DNA of 64,000 nt from Nymphaea colorata (Eukaryota > Streptophyta > Magnoliopsida > Nymphaeales > Nymphaeaceae). Below are positions 12,181 through 23,630 of this stretch, one piece after another. The stretch's first letter is position 1, and every line of letters begins with the position of its first letter. A program made the translations under genes and the position numbers. The DNA lies in assembly GCF_008831285.2 (NCBI RefSeq), contig NC_045143.1:11727503-11791502 (forward strand). Reading direction: 5' to 3'. Below the pieces are notes generated by a model. That model did not search any database. It was not told where the DNA came from and was given only the letters and a program-made list of their open reading frames with translations.

Positions 12181-12900
12181 TGAAAAATCAAATAACTATG
12201 CATGGATAATATCAAAACAATATTTAAGAAAAGAACGAGAGCATGATTCAACTATGGAATGAAATCTCATATTCTCATGTTTTCGGTGTACTCGAGCATA
12301 GTCTCTTGACTCTAAAATAGAGATTGAGCTATCTTATATGGCCATGAGGAAGTGAGGAAAAGAGAGAAGCAAAATATAAATAGAAAATCAAGCAACTACG
12401 CATGCATAATATATAAGCAATATTCAAAAAAGAAAATAGAACTTGATTCAATTATGGAATGAAATATTATCTCACCTTCTCATGTTCCCGGTGCACTTGA
12501 GCATAGCCTCTTGACTCTAAAATAGAGTTGAGAGTTATCTCTTATGGCTATGAGAAAATGAAAAAGAGAGAAAAATAGAAGGAAGCAAAAAAACAACAAG
12601 AATGTATTAAGAAACGAGATAATCATGATTCAAGCATTATCTCATCTTCTCATGCTCCCGGTGCACTTGAACATAGTCTCTTGACTCTAAAATAGAGATT
12701 GAGGGCTATTTTCTTTTGCCATGGGGAGAGGAAGAGAGGAAAGAAAATATGAAAGAAATGAGAAGGATGATGATTTAATCATAAAATGAAGGACCATCTC
12801 ATCTTTTCATGCTCCTGGTGCACTTGAGCTTAGCCTCTTGTCTCTAAAATAGAGATTGAAGTTTATCTCCTTTGGCATGAGGAGAGAAATAAGAAAGAAA
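12181..12900. repeat. Four diverged tandem repeats inside the LTR
   Basis: A unit of about 145-200 bp is repeated four times. Its core is 'ctcccggtgcacttgagc' followed by 'ctcttgactctaaaatagag'; core copies lie near 12280, 12485, 12655 and 12810. The units are diverged and unevenly spaced, so the array is old. The internal array partly explains why this LTR is 1.3 kb longer than the related copy at 30.4 kb. Confidence 0.8.
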
Positions 12901-13872
12901 AATGAAGAAATAAAGATGTGAGTTATTGATTACATACCTCTAGTGAGAATAACTTAGGAAAATAAACAACTATGCTTGAAATAATCTTGAACTCACCTTG
13001 AATGAAACTCCAAGATGATAAAGATGAGTCCTCCAAGTGATCTTTGGTGTTCACTTGAAGAGTTGTAACTTGCTCCAATTTGAAGAGAAATTGAAAGAGG
13101 AAGAGGGAGAAAGAGGAAGAGGGAGAAAGAGAGAGAGTTCAAGAAAAACTCTAAGTCTTCAAGTGAGAATACACTAGAGTTTCTCATAAGGGCCAACTTA
13201 TGCCCAAGAGGGGGGGATTGTGGGAGTATTTATAGAAAGTTTTGGAGCAAAAACTGAAAATTTGATTTTTTTTTTTTTTAATTTCTCAACATTTTTATCC
13301 GAATTTCAAAGAATTTTGAATTATTTTCAAAATTTTTTAGAAAAATAGGTTTTGACTAAGTGGGATTGGCCACTAGTCCTGCAACTTTGGGGTATGGGCA
13401 GGGCTATGCCCACCCAAAATTTTCAAAAACTGACCCCCAAGGGTCGGTTTTGCAAAGAAAAGGAGGGGGGAGGGGGTCTGCATTGCTGCAGGCCCCTGCC
13501 CGGGTGCTATTGCGCGATGCGCTGCAGCACGCAGTAGCGATCGCATAACGAGCGATTGCGAGCGTCACGGGATCTCTAAAAAAAGCCCTTTAAAAAAAAA
13601 GATAAATAGAATGAAATTTAAAGTGAATAAAATAAGATAAAATCACCCTAAAACCCCTTTTTTACTTAAAATATGTAGAAAACTGATTTTTTTCGTTATA
13701 AAAGAGTGGTCGGCTTCATTTTGAGTGACTCCGAGCTCGTTTTGAATGCGGGTTCGGTTTAATTTGAGTTTTGAATCTAATTTGGATCTTGGATTTGAAT
13801 CTCATGTCTAAATTTGGATTTCGCGCTTGGATAAAATAACACAATCTTTTAGAAAAATTTGGGGTGATTACA

Positions 13873-16126
13873 TCTTATTAGTTAGTTATGTCATTAGTTT
13901 AGATTTGAATGTTGTTATTTTCTAGTTTTGCTTAAACCATGATTAGTTTAAAGTTTAGTTTAACTTCGAGAATGATGATAGGCCCTTTTTTATTTTAATT
14001 CTCCTTAACCATGCTTAGACTATGTTAGGTTTAATTTAATATCAATAGAGTTCAAAGGGGTTAGGTATGCCCCTCTCTCTTAAGCTTAGCTGTTAATTTA
14101 CTTCAATATTGCATGCAGTATGATTTATTAAAGACTTAAAAGATGATCAATCCCTAATCGTGGTACTAATATTAGATTAGGAAACTAACAATTGTCTCTT
14201 AAGCCTTCATAAATCATCACTTCGATTAAACCTGTTTGTCATGAAATAAGATAGTTATTTACTTTGAACTTTTATACAATTCATAGAGTTTTACCTTAAC
14301 TTTTTTTAGTTCATATCTGTGCACACTATGTTTAGTTGAGGATTTAAGGATGATTAAAACCTTCAACTGTGGTATTAATCTTGGTTTAGGGAATGAGTAT
14401 TCATCTTTTCAAAACTTCAAATAAGTTCACTTAGATTTAATTTTCTTGTCAATTAGGTAATATAGAGTAATGTATGTTTAGTTGTTAATTTCCTCATGAT
14501 TTTTAAGTTGTTTATTTTCAATTTCACATGCATTTCATGTAGTTTATTTCCTATTCTAATATTACAGTCGTTCACGCACATGTTTAGTTGAGATTTGAAG
14601 AAAAAGGTAAACTGTCGGGGGTCAGGGTCCGGCTACCGGTGGTCCGACTACCATTGGAAGAAAAGAAGAAGAGGAGAAACCAAATGGCGATCGGGTTTGG
14701 GCTGTGGCCCCAGTAGGTGGTCCAGTGATAGTAACGGCAAGGTGACGACGGCAAGGAGGCGACGGTGAGCGAAGAGATTCAAAAAAACGTGAATGGATTC
14801 ACAATTCTGCATAAAATGGAGAGAAAATGTAACAAAGATTAAGAAAATGGAGGTTTAGAATCTCTCTCCCCTACCGGCGGTCCGCCTGAGGCAAATGCAG
14901 AAGACGAAGAAGAAGAAGGAGACCTACTGGCGGTCGAGGTCCGGCTACCAGTGGTCTGGCAATGGCGAGGCGGCCTTGGGCAGCAGACAGTCATCTTCTT
15001 CAACTTGGAATGTGGGTTTGTGGCCTTGGGTAACAGGCGGTCTGACTTCAATGGCGGCGAGGAGGCGATGCTGTCGGCAAGAGGCAATACCAAGAGAAGA
15101 GAGCTTCGTTCGTCCGAACTTCGACTCTTTGAACAAACCCATCGAGGGTTTCGAGCCTGGGTAGCGCCGAGCTAGAGTGCGAGTGGACGTGGATTTGAAT
15201 AGGATCAAACTAAATTCTAATACAAAAAATACATTATGTATTTAAAAAATATTATTTTTAAAAAAATATTATTTTTAAGACAAGCTTAGGATGTAAGCTC
15301 AAGTTATGAGTCAGATATCCGTGGGCGACCCGATCCAATGTTCAATCTTTTATTTTATTTTTTTTAGTGGTTGCACGGTAGGAAATAACATTTAAATTTT
15401 CAAATGCGGCCGTCGGATTTTTGAAAACCGTTGGTTTTTATGGAAAACAATTTGTGAAACAGTTTGTGAAAGACTTTGACCGGGTCTCAAGAAAGGTTGG
15501 ATCATGGAGACCGTCCATCATCGAGATCTAATGGTGGCTTTTGTTCCGCTTGTTCCAAGTGGAAACTGGATTCAGCTAGCATCCTTCCAACTCAAGCAAT
15601 AATTTGCAGAAAAGGTCAAATATGCTTAGGTAATTACAGGAAGGTGATCAGTGTTTTGGTTAACTAATCTGCAAACCCCAAAACGAAGGTGGTTTTTTTT
15701 AAAATAGCATAAGTGGCTTACACGAATATTTCTGATGGATACTTAAAACTAGTATGTCAAATGTGAAAATGTTTACTTGCCTAAGCTTTTGGAGTATTTG
15801 AATGCCGGTTGTCAGTCTAAGAAAATTTTCAGGTTTGCTCAAGAAATATCATAAGTTTCATCTTTTTAAATGTATATATGGATTAATATGGGCTGTTTCC
15901 TGTAATTTAGATTCGTCCCCGAGAAAATTAAAAGCGGCCTGGCGCAGAAACGGGAAGAGAGGGAGGAGAGGGAAAGGAAATCCATGTGCCGCCATCAGAC
16001 TGCCTCTGGCTTTGATCTCACCTATTTCTTAAGCCTATAAGCAAAGTGAGAAATGCCGAACTTTTCGGTTCCTCCTTGCCTTCCACCACGACCGTCCTCT
16101 TCCTTCTCAATCTCCACATCAAGAGA
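13873..16126. other. Intergenic, 5' side of P4H copy 2, with GC-rich island
   Basis: No gene is recognised. 13880-14580 is AT-rich and loosely repetitive: phrases such as 'catgtttagttgagg' and 'tagattaggaa' recur. 14610-15180 is a GC-rich island in which 'ggtccggctacc' followed by 'gtggtc' occurs twice (about 14627 and 14938), with repeated 'ggcgacgg' and 'ggcggtc' words. It gives several overlapping open frames on both strands without a recognisable domain and is probably transposon-derived. The last few hundred bases should contain the copy 2 promoter. Confidence 0.45.
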
Positions 16127-19100
16127 ATGTCATTCCTTCCCCTGTTTCTTCTGCTTCTCCTCTCTCGCGTCCACATTTCTCATTCTTCCCTCCGTCTCCC
16201 TGAATTGTATGGATTTCAAAGTGTTTCCTCTTCTTTATTTCCTTTGATTCTCTTTGATTTGTTGTCTCCATCTTACCAACATCTTTTTCGTTTTTCTCTT
16301 GTTTTGGATGGTTCAGGTACCGTTCTTTTCGTCTGAGATCAGGCAGACCAACCAAAGAGGGCCATTCTGGAAGCTCCTCTGGTTTTGATCCTACTCGAGT
16401 TACTCAACTGTCTTGGCACCCCAGGTACGATAGTATGATAATCTTTCGTGTTCTGCCGTTATACAATCTTCTTTCTTTGTTTCTGTGCCTACTTTTGAAT
16501 TGTTTTCCTTTTATTTCTTTCTGTATAATTCCATATGTTGGTATTGGAATTTACTCGCTTTTCTGGACAGACCGGGATAAACAGGGAACTGTGTTTTTGA
16601 TATTGGTTGCATGCAGCAAACCGGTAGCTAGTTTCAAGGTTCTTTGATTTGTGGTCTTTCACACTCTCAGCTTGATGAATGCATAACTTTTTCCAGCTTA
16701 TGCGGACAAGTGGGCGAAAAACTATTGTGTGTGCTGTTGCCCTAGATGTTGCTCTATATGATCCTTTAATTAACGATTAGTGTGGTTGACATTCACTTCT
16801 TTTTCCTGACAAATAGTATATATTGGAAATTTGGGGTTTCTATAACTCTGCAAAATTCCCAGCTTGTGCTACTTTTTCTGGCGCAAACGGTTGCATTCAA
16901 ATGTCCTTAGCTTTAGCATTGGTGGTGATTGCACCCCCTGAGCTTGATGAACGAGACTAATTTAATAGCGATTCCCAATTTATGCCCCATAAATTGAACA
17001 TGTTGACACTTTTAGCCAGACTATCCATTTATTTTGCCGGTTTATTTGCTTATTCGTCCAGAAACTGGAAACATTAACTGATGAAATAGAAAGGTGATTG
17101 TTTCTATTTTCTGGAATTTTGGCAATGGGCAGGGCATTTTTGTACAAGGGTTTTCTGTCTGATGAAGAGTGCGACCACCTCATCAAATTGGTAACTTGAT
17201 TATCTACTGTATTATGATTTATATGGAACCTATTCAAGCTTTGAGTGTTTCCCTGATTTGTCGTAATGGGTGACTGTAGGCAAGGGGTAAGCTGCAGAAG
17301 TCAATGGTAGCAGACAATGTATCTGGGAAGAGTATCCAGAGCCAAGTCAGAACGAGCTCGGGCTATTTCCTGAAGAAGGGACAGGTGATCAGTTGAACAG
17401 CCACTCATGTCTGTTTTCTTAACTGTGGTGTGTGCACATAAGTTTATGTACACATGCATTTGTAAAGACTTTTCTGTGCACATATAAACAAACATGTATA
17501 TGTATATTATTTAACTTAATTTATTGCTTTTACATGTTTTATTTTTTTGCTGACTTGCACAGTCCTATTCTCTCTAGGTTATATGTGTTGGTTGTTGAAA
17601 ATAAGCTAAATAGTAAATACCAATACGCTTCTCAAATTAGGGGCTTCAAATGAATATGATTGAATTCATCAAGCAGAGAAAGAGATTCAATAATACATCT
17701 AAGAATGTTTAGATGGAAGATAAGCACTTCTCCTGTTTGCTATTCTTTTTGATGTCTAACTCATGCTGTTGTCCATAAATTTTGTACATATTGAAACCTA
17801 TTTAAGTGGTCAATGAGCAGAATAAAGCAGACCTTTCCTTACATTACATGAGTCTAGGAAGTAGGATTAGTTATATAGTGTATACATATTGGCCTTGTTT
17901 TCCAATGCAAGAAGCAATTGGAAGCGAATGATTGAGTTCAAGACCTGGGACTCAGATGGACATAAATTCGGCGTTTACCTGAACTGAACATGTAAACGAG
18001 CATTTAGTCTGAAAGTTTATGATTCCATCCTGCCATTATAACCTTATCATTATCAGTTTTTTGTGGCTTTTTGTTAACCAGATGTTATTTCTCCCCATCC
18101 TTATTGATGTACATGTATTATACATGTTTCCGTTATGGGTCTTTTGCTTAATCTAGCTTCTCTTACCATTAGTACAAATCCAATATGGTGATTGTGCTTT
18201 TTCTATTCTCTTAGCACTTCTGTTTTCCTGATGCCAGGATTCAGTTGTCAGGAGGATAGAGAACAGGATCTCCCGCTGGACTTTCCTTCCAAAAGGTACT
18301 TCTCTGGTTTCTGTTCCTTTACACTCTGTCAGTCTGTCGCAGACTGAAATTAAGAAAAAGGAGTGTGTGCTATCCTGATAATTATGTCAAATGTCAGAGA
18401 ATGGTGAATCTATACATGTGTTACACTACGGTCCTGGCCAGAAGTATGAACCCCACTTTGACTATTTCAATGACAAACATAATATAGCTCTTGGGGGTCA
18501 TCGGATGGCCACAGTTCTTATGTATCTAGCTGATGTGAAACTGGGAGGAGAAACGGTTTTTCCAAGTGTGGAGGTAAATGCTTGATTTTAATACTTCCTT
18601 TGTTGATTGATAGTTGGTACTCTGTAAATAATGAATTCTCCATTGCAGCCAAGTGCTCAAAATAAGGAGGATTCTTTGTCCAAGTGTGGAAAAAGTGGCT
18701 TTGCAGGTCTGTGATTAGAAACATAACATTTCCTTCTTATTCATCATGATCATAAATTTGGTTGTGTTTGCATAGAAACTATGTTTCCCAGAGAACTTAT
18801 GTATTTCATTTGTCTCTTTAATTTCTTTCAAGCTGAAGGGGAAATTGTATACCTGATTATCTTCGAGTTGAAAGGAGAATTATTGTGTCAAGAACCTTTA
18901 ATCTAATTGAGAATCTATATTCGTGTCCATTACTTGTCCATTTCTGAGATAACATGTTTTGCTAAATTACTTTTTTTTGTCTAGTAAAGTATTTAATTGC
19001 TTGCCTGTTTACTCAGATAAATTAGTTTAGGATTGCTATTACGAGATTGATTTAAAAATCTCTTCTAATATTTGCACCATAGTGCTCCTTCTGAAACCGC

Positions 19101-19952
19101 ACACCGACATGTGCATGCAAACACACACACATGCACATGCACACGTGTGCTATCAGAGCCATCAGTTGCTTCTGACTTGCTTCAGAGCTGGTGAAGCAAA
19201 AGAAACGGTTACAATTTTATGTTTCATGTTGAAAGGCAGTTCAATTTGGCTTCTCCAATTAACGTAAACTACTCCTTAGTCCTCACCAATTTTTGAGAAA
19301 TTATGCTGCAAAATGCATTTAAAACTAAAGATTATAGATGTTATTTATGATTCTCTCAATGTGCTATATGGAGATTTATTTAGTGCCTATTTGAAAGATT
19401 TGGGGGGATCAGACCTGCAGACTCTGAAAATAAGAATGTCTAATGAGGAAATTGTGTTTATGGTAAAGGATATACAGGATTTGGGTGAGACTAGCTATAG
19501 CTTCTAGGTAGAAAAGAATGAACTAACATGATTTATGGGGAGCACACTATATGGGGTTTAATCTCTAGTTCAGTATTTGTGAATTGTAATACATCTTACC
19601 TAAGTAACTAATGCTGCTAAAAGGAACGATATATTGTTCCTCAATTGATTTACATTTCCACTCTGCATCATAACTCATGGTAGAGTAATGAAAACACTTC
19701 TTCATGCTTCATGATAGATTAATCCTTTCTTTGCTGTTTTTGTATTTTGGTTTCTGGGAAAAGGTAAACATGAAGTTCACAAAATCTAATCTGTTTGCAG
19801 TGAAACCCAAGAAGGGAGACGCTCTTCTATTTTTCAGCCTTCATCTGAATGCATCAACTGATACTGCTAGTCTACATAGAAGTTGTCCTGTGATTGAGGG
19901 TGAAAAGTGGTCTGCAACATGCTGGATTCATGTGAGACGCTATAATCAATAA
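16127..19952 (+). CDS. P4H: Prolyl 4-hydroxylase lacking the ShKT domain (copy 2)
   Basis: Paralogue of copies 1 and 3. Exons: 16127-16206, 16317-16424, 17133-17190, 17280-17384, 18238-18295, 18398-18573, 18649-18706, 19801-19952; 795 nt, 264 aa; all introns GT-AG. The start at 16127 gives MSFLPLFLLLLLSRV, a signal-anchor matching MSFLALTLFLI of copy 3; an in-frame ATG at 16046 would add 27 residues but lacks that support. Iron ligands are H156 and D158 (PHFDYF) and H240; K250 in GEKW should bind 2-oxoglutarate. The conserved SLHPDATTD and LHGSC stretches read SLHLNASTD and LHRSC here. The protein stops at VRRYNQ, and the next codons show no cysteine-rich remnant, so the ShKT module is absent. 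A working gene is likely but its activity is less certain than that of its neighbours. Confidence 0.92.
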
Positions 19953-22900
19953 GCAGCAGACGGCAGAAACATATCAGCCATGAGATGGAAGTTCTGGATT
20001 GCATACGTTTGACCTTAAATAGTGAATATATTTAGTATATAATCAAATATTTTTTTGCAGTTCAAAAGTGTTCTAAGATTTTCCTTAATCCCAATTTCTA
20101 GATTATTACGAACGAGAAGCCTTATTATCAGAGAGTTGTAAAAGCAAAAAGTTTTGGTGTAGGGCAATTGCCCCACAATGCTATTATTATAGGTTTCTCT
20201 CGATTCTTCTCTACTAACAAAATGCAGATAGTTGTCAATAGGTAGTGTTTGTCTTTTCTTCTTTGCTTTCATTTTCTTTTTTCCCAACTGTATTGCACAA
20301 TCAGTGACCATATTTTTTGTCTGCAAATGGGATGATACTTGGAACTGCGTGGATTCATTAGACCAACCTTTATTAAAACAGATCATTTTTCTGCAAAATG
20401 GCGTGGTATTTGGAACTGCGGATGTGGATTTAGTATACATTTGATGGTCTTCTCGCTCTTGTCCAAATGGAAAATAGTGAATTATGTAGTCCAATGTGTC
20501 GTAGTTATGTCTTTGATTTTGGCGTCCACGATTATGACTGGTAGGGTTGTAAATCGGTCGGGCATGCATTTTTTGGATGTATCCACCTTATTCAAGTTCT
20601 AATTCCAGTGCACTCAGTTGACAATAATCCCACCCGTGTGCATCCCTAATGGCTTTAGGCCTTAACGAACACAAGGAAAGATGAAAGCAAACTTTTTACT
20701 GTGTACGAGATAAGAGCAAATAGCTTGTTGCCTCATCCTAAATGTTACATGTGAAATTTTCTGAATTACATGAAGCACTAGTGACATTGTAGCCATGAAG
20801 CGAACTCATGCAAAGAGATGCGACCTTATTCTTCACTTTAGAACTTTCTGCAGACCGATGATTAAGAAATTTTTAAGTAACAAAAAGACTTATTTTAGCA
20901 GACGACACCGAGCACCTTGGATTAAGGCACATGTCGCACGGTATAGTGTTCAATGAAGAGTTACGAATCTTTATTCTGTTTCTTTTTTTATTCCATTTAA
21001 GGTTGTTTATCTATAGGACTGGTTATAAATCCAAAAAGATGTAGTTGTAGTAGTTACTATTTTATAGAGCTTTTAAACTTGGATTTCTCCAAGTTACTGA
21101 AATGTGGTATTGTTGGATGCACTGAAATAAAAACTAGATTTCCATTAATGGTTTACCAATTGAAATCCCACGGCTAACTGAAGAAAGAGAAGAAAAGAAA
21201 AGAAATTTGGTAGTTTCCTTGTTACCCCATGCCTTGAACGACTGCATTTTCTACCACCATGAAAAGAGTTTTCTTAATTATTTTAGAAGTGCTTTTGCTT
21301 ATATGCTGCCATATTAGCCTTCACAATTGGGTGGTGTTGAGTTAGCCCAATGTTAAAATTGCAAGCAATATTTTCTTTTTCTCTAAGAAAAAATAATGTC
21401 ATATTGAGCCAATAAAAAATGTAAAAGATTGAAACTGAGTAAGTTTGATTTGACCTTCAACTGTTTCTTTTTTCGGCACCTTGTAAAAGTTTAAATTTTT
21501 TATTATCTGTGCAAAGCTGGTGCAGAATGTGAGCAAGATTTAATGTCACATTGTGCAATATGTACCTTTCCTTGGTAGTGATACTATTCATGTAAGAGGT
21601 CAGATTGTGCTAGTTGAAACTGATGCTCGGAGATGGATTCAATGGACCGGATAGATCTGATTATGAATTCACTTTCGTATCCGTTTGCTCAGATCTGTTA
21701 AAGAGATTCAAATATGATAAGTAACCAGATTCTATTTAGTAACCAGATTCGATTTAGTATGCAGCTTCACGACGAAAACCAAATTCAAGTAGGATCTTAT
21801 GCTAGTTAGGTCTCTATTCAGTTTTAAGAAACAGGTTTTGAAAATAAGTCCGATATTCAAATCTGATTAAATCGAATTTCTAAAAGTGGGGTCACCAGGA
21901 TGTTAATGAATTAGATTCAAATTTGATATACCCTTAACCATATCTGCTTTTTTTTTTTAATTCACATATTTTAATTCAAATTTGGATTCAAATATGAACA
22001 AAGGAATGTCATATCCTATTATGAATCCGAAATCCAATTTTGTAACCCCGATCTGATTTTTGCATTCATATCTTAATCGAAATCGAATTTTGAATTTTCA
22101 AAATGTAAGAGAATTAGATATAAGATATTTATTTAAAACTAAATCCAGTTAAATCCGATCAGAGATTTATGTATGCCCAAATCCAATCGAATGTCATTTC
22201 TTAAATTCCAATCTGATTTGATTTCTTAATCATACATTAATTTTTTGTCATATCTGATTTGATTTCTTAATCATATATTAATTTTTTTTCTCATATCTGA
22301 TTTTTTTTGGAATAGTTCGGTCAGATATAAACCCAATCAGATATATTGAAATCCCTACCCCGAGCTGCTTATGTCCCAATTCGTTTTCGAAAATTTCAAA
22401 TTCAGGTGAAAATGCCTTCATACCATGGAAACATTCATGTATACTTTCAAGGCATATTTAAAACCAAAACAGACAACAAATAAAAAGGGAAAAATCATTT
22501 CTTCCCTTGTCACAAGTAAAATCTATGAAACTTATTTTTAAAGTCTTTGGGGAAAATGTACTTAACATGTGTACAATTGATGCATATATATCTGACAAGT
22601 CTTTTTATTTCATAAGTTTATGCTTAATGTTAGCTACGTAGCTAGAAGAGAGTAAATAGAGAACTCAACCTCACATTGGTTGTTAGCTAGGTACCATCAC
22701 CAACTTATTTCCGGTGAACCAATTCGAACCCTGGAATAACCTACGCCAATTTAAATCTTCTTCATAAACCATTTCTCGACTTTCACATTGTTCATAAACC
22801 TACTCCAATTTAAACCTGTGTACAATTGATGCATATATATCTGACAAGACTTTCACATGAATATGAAAGAAGAGATCCATCAAAATGAATCGTCTTTAAT

Positions 22901-23630
22901 TTGTCCAATTCTTCTTAATTCAAATTTTCACTAATCATCAAATAGAAGAAATGAAATAGTCATGGCACTGCAGAAGCATTTTAACAAATATCATTTTCAG
23001 GTATAAAACAGTGAGATTTTCTCGAGAAAATCTCGATAAAATAAAAAAAAAAACAAAACATAAAATGTGAAATAAAAATTTGGTAATTAAAAAATATAAA
23101 AAACGTAAAAAAATGTGAAGAAAGTGCAAAAAACTAAAAAATGGGAAAAGCACAAAAAAAAAGCAAAGGGCTAAAAAACGGGAACAAAATGCAAACAAAA
23201 CGCACTTTTTTGAATTTTATGTTAATTTTTAAAAACTCGCTTTCTTCATTTTTTTAGGCTGACATGTTTTTAATGTTTTCTCATGCTTTTTTCGAATAAA
23301 ATGCATTTTCTGTGACAGAAGATTGCTCTTTCAGTTGTGCTTCCTAAGCAAATAAACATTATTATAACAATCAAGAATCATTGTAATTGATTGGGTAAAC
23401 AACGGTGACTAATGAAGTCGATAAGATGAAAGGGAGGGAGACTAAGAAAAATTGAAAAGTTCCCATTTCTTCTATAATTTCAATAGCGTAACACACGATC
23501 AGTTTTAATATCATAGTTACCTTACGCATTGGCAATAACTGGAAACCAACTCTATCCCACGATTAGGAATTGGAAATATAACTTCAATGAGAAGAAAAAA
23601 AGAGGAAGGAAATTAGTCACAACTCACAAC
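19953..23630. other. Convergent intergenic region between P4H copies 2 and 3
   Basis: It holds the 3' ends of both convergent genes and repeat-like DNA; no gene is recognised. 21640-22360 is built from repeated 'atctgattt' / 'aaatccgat' words, an old interspersed element. A block of about 35 bp starting 'gtgtacaattgatgcatat' occurs twice, at about 22569 and 22820. 23040-23230 is A-rich low complexity. A 184-codon open frame on the minus strand at 20015-20569 has no domain or splice support and is not called. Confidence 0.45.

Larger units (their letters stand above)
10253..13872 (-). mobile_element. Probable solo LTR (3.6 kb), minus orientation
   Basis: The two ends are inverted relatives: the left reads TGTTCACATCCCCAAAATTT and the right, reverse complemented, TGTAATCACCCCAAATTTTT, giving TG..CA termini. 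Flanking bases are TCTTG (10248-10252) and TCTTA (13873-13877), a 4/5 match to a 5-bp target duplication. On the minus strand a TATAAATAC box lies near 13230, about 640 bp inside the element, as expected for a U3 promoter. A related copy at 30429-32699 shares both the end and the TATA box. There is no gag-pol. The TGTAATCACCCC start resembles Ty3/Tat-type LTRs; that assignment is inference. Confidence 0.55.

Noticed and set aside
16046..16126. Upstream ATG adding 27 residues to P4H copy 2
   Set aside because: It is in frame, but the downstream ATG at 16127 aligns with the starts of copies 1 and 3 and gives a clean signal-anchor.
20015..20569. 184-codon open frame on the minus strand
   Set aside because: It has no domain, no splice partner and AT-biased composition, and it overlaps the 3' side of P4H copy 2 in antisense. 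Chance open frames of this size are expected in 64 kb.
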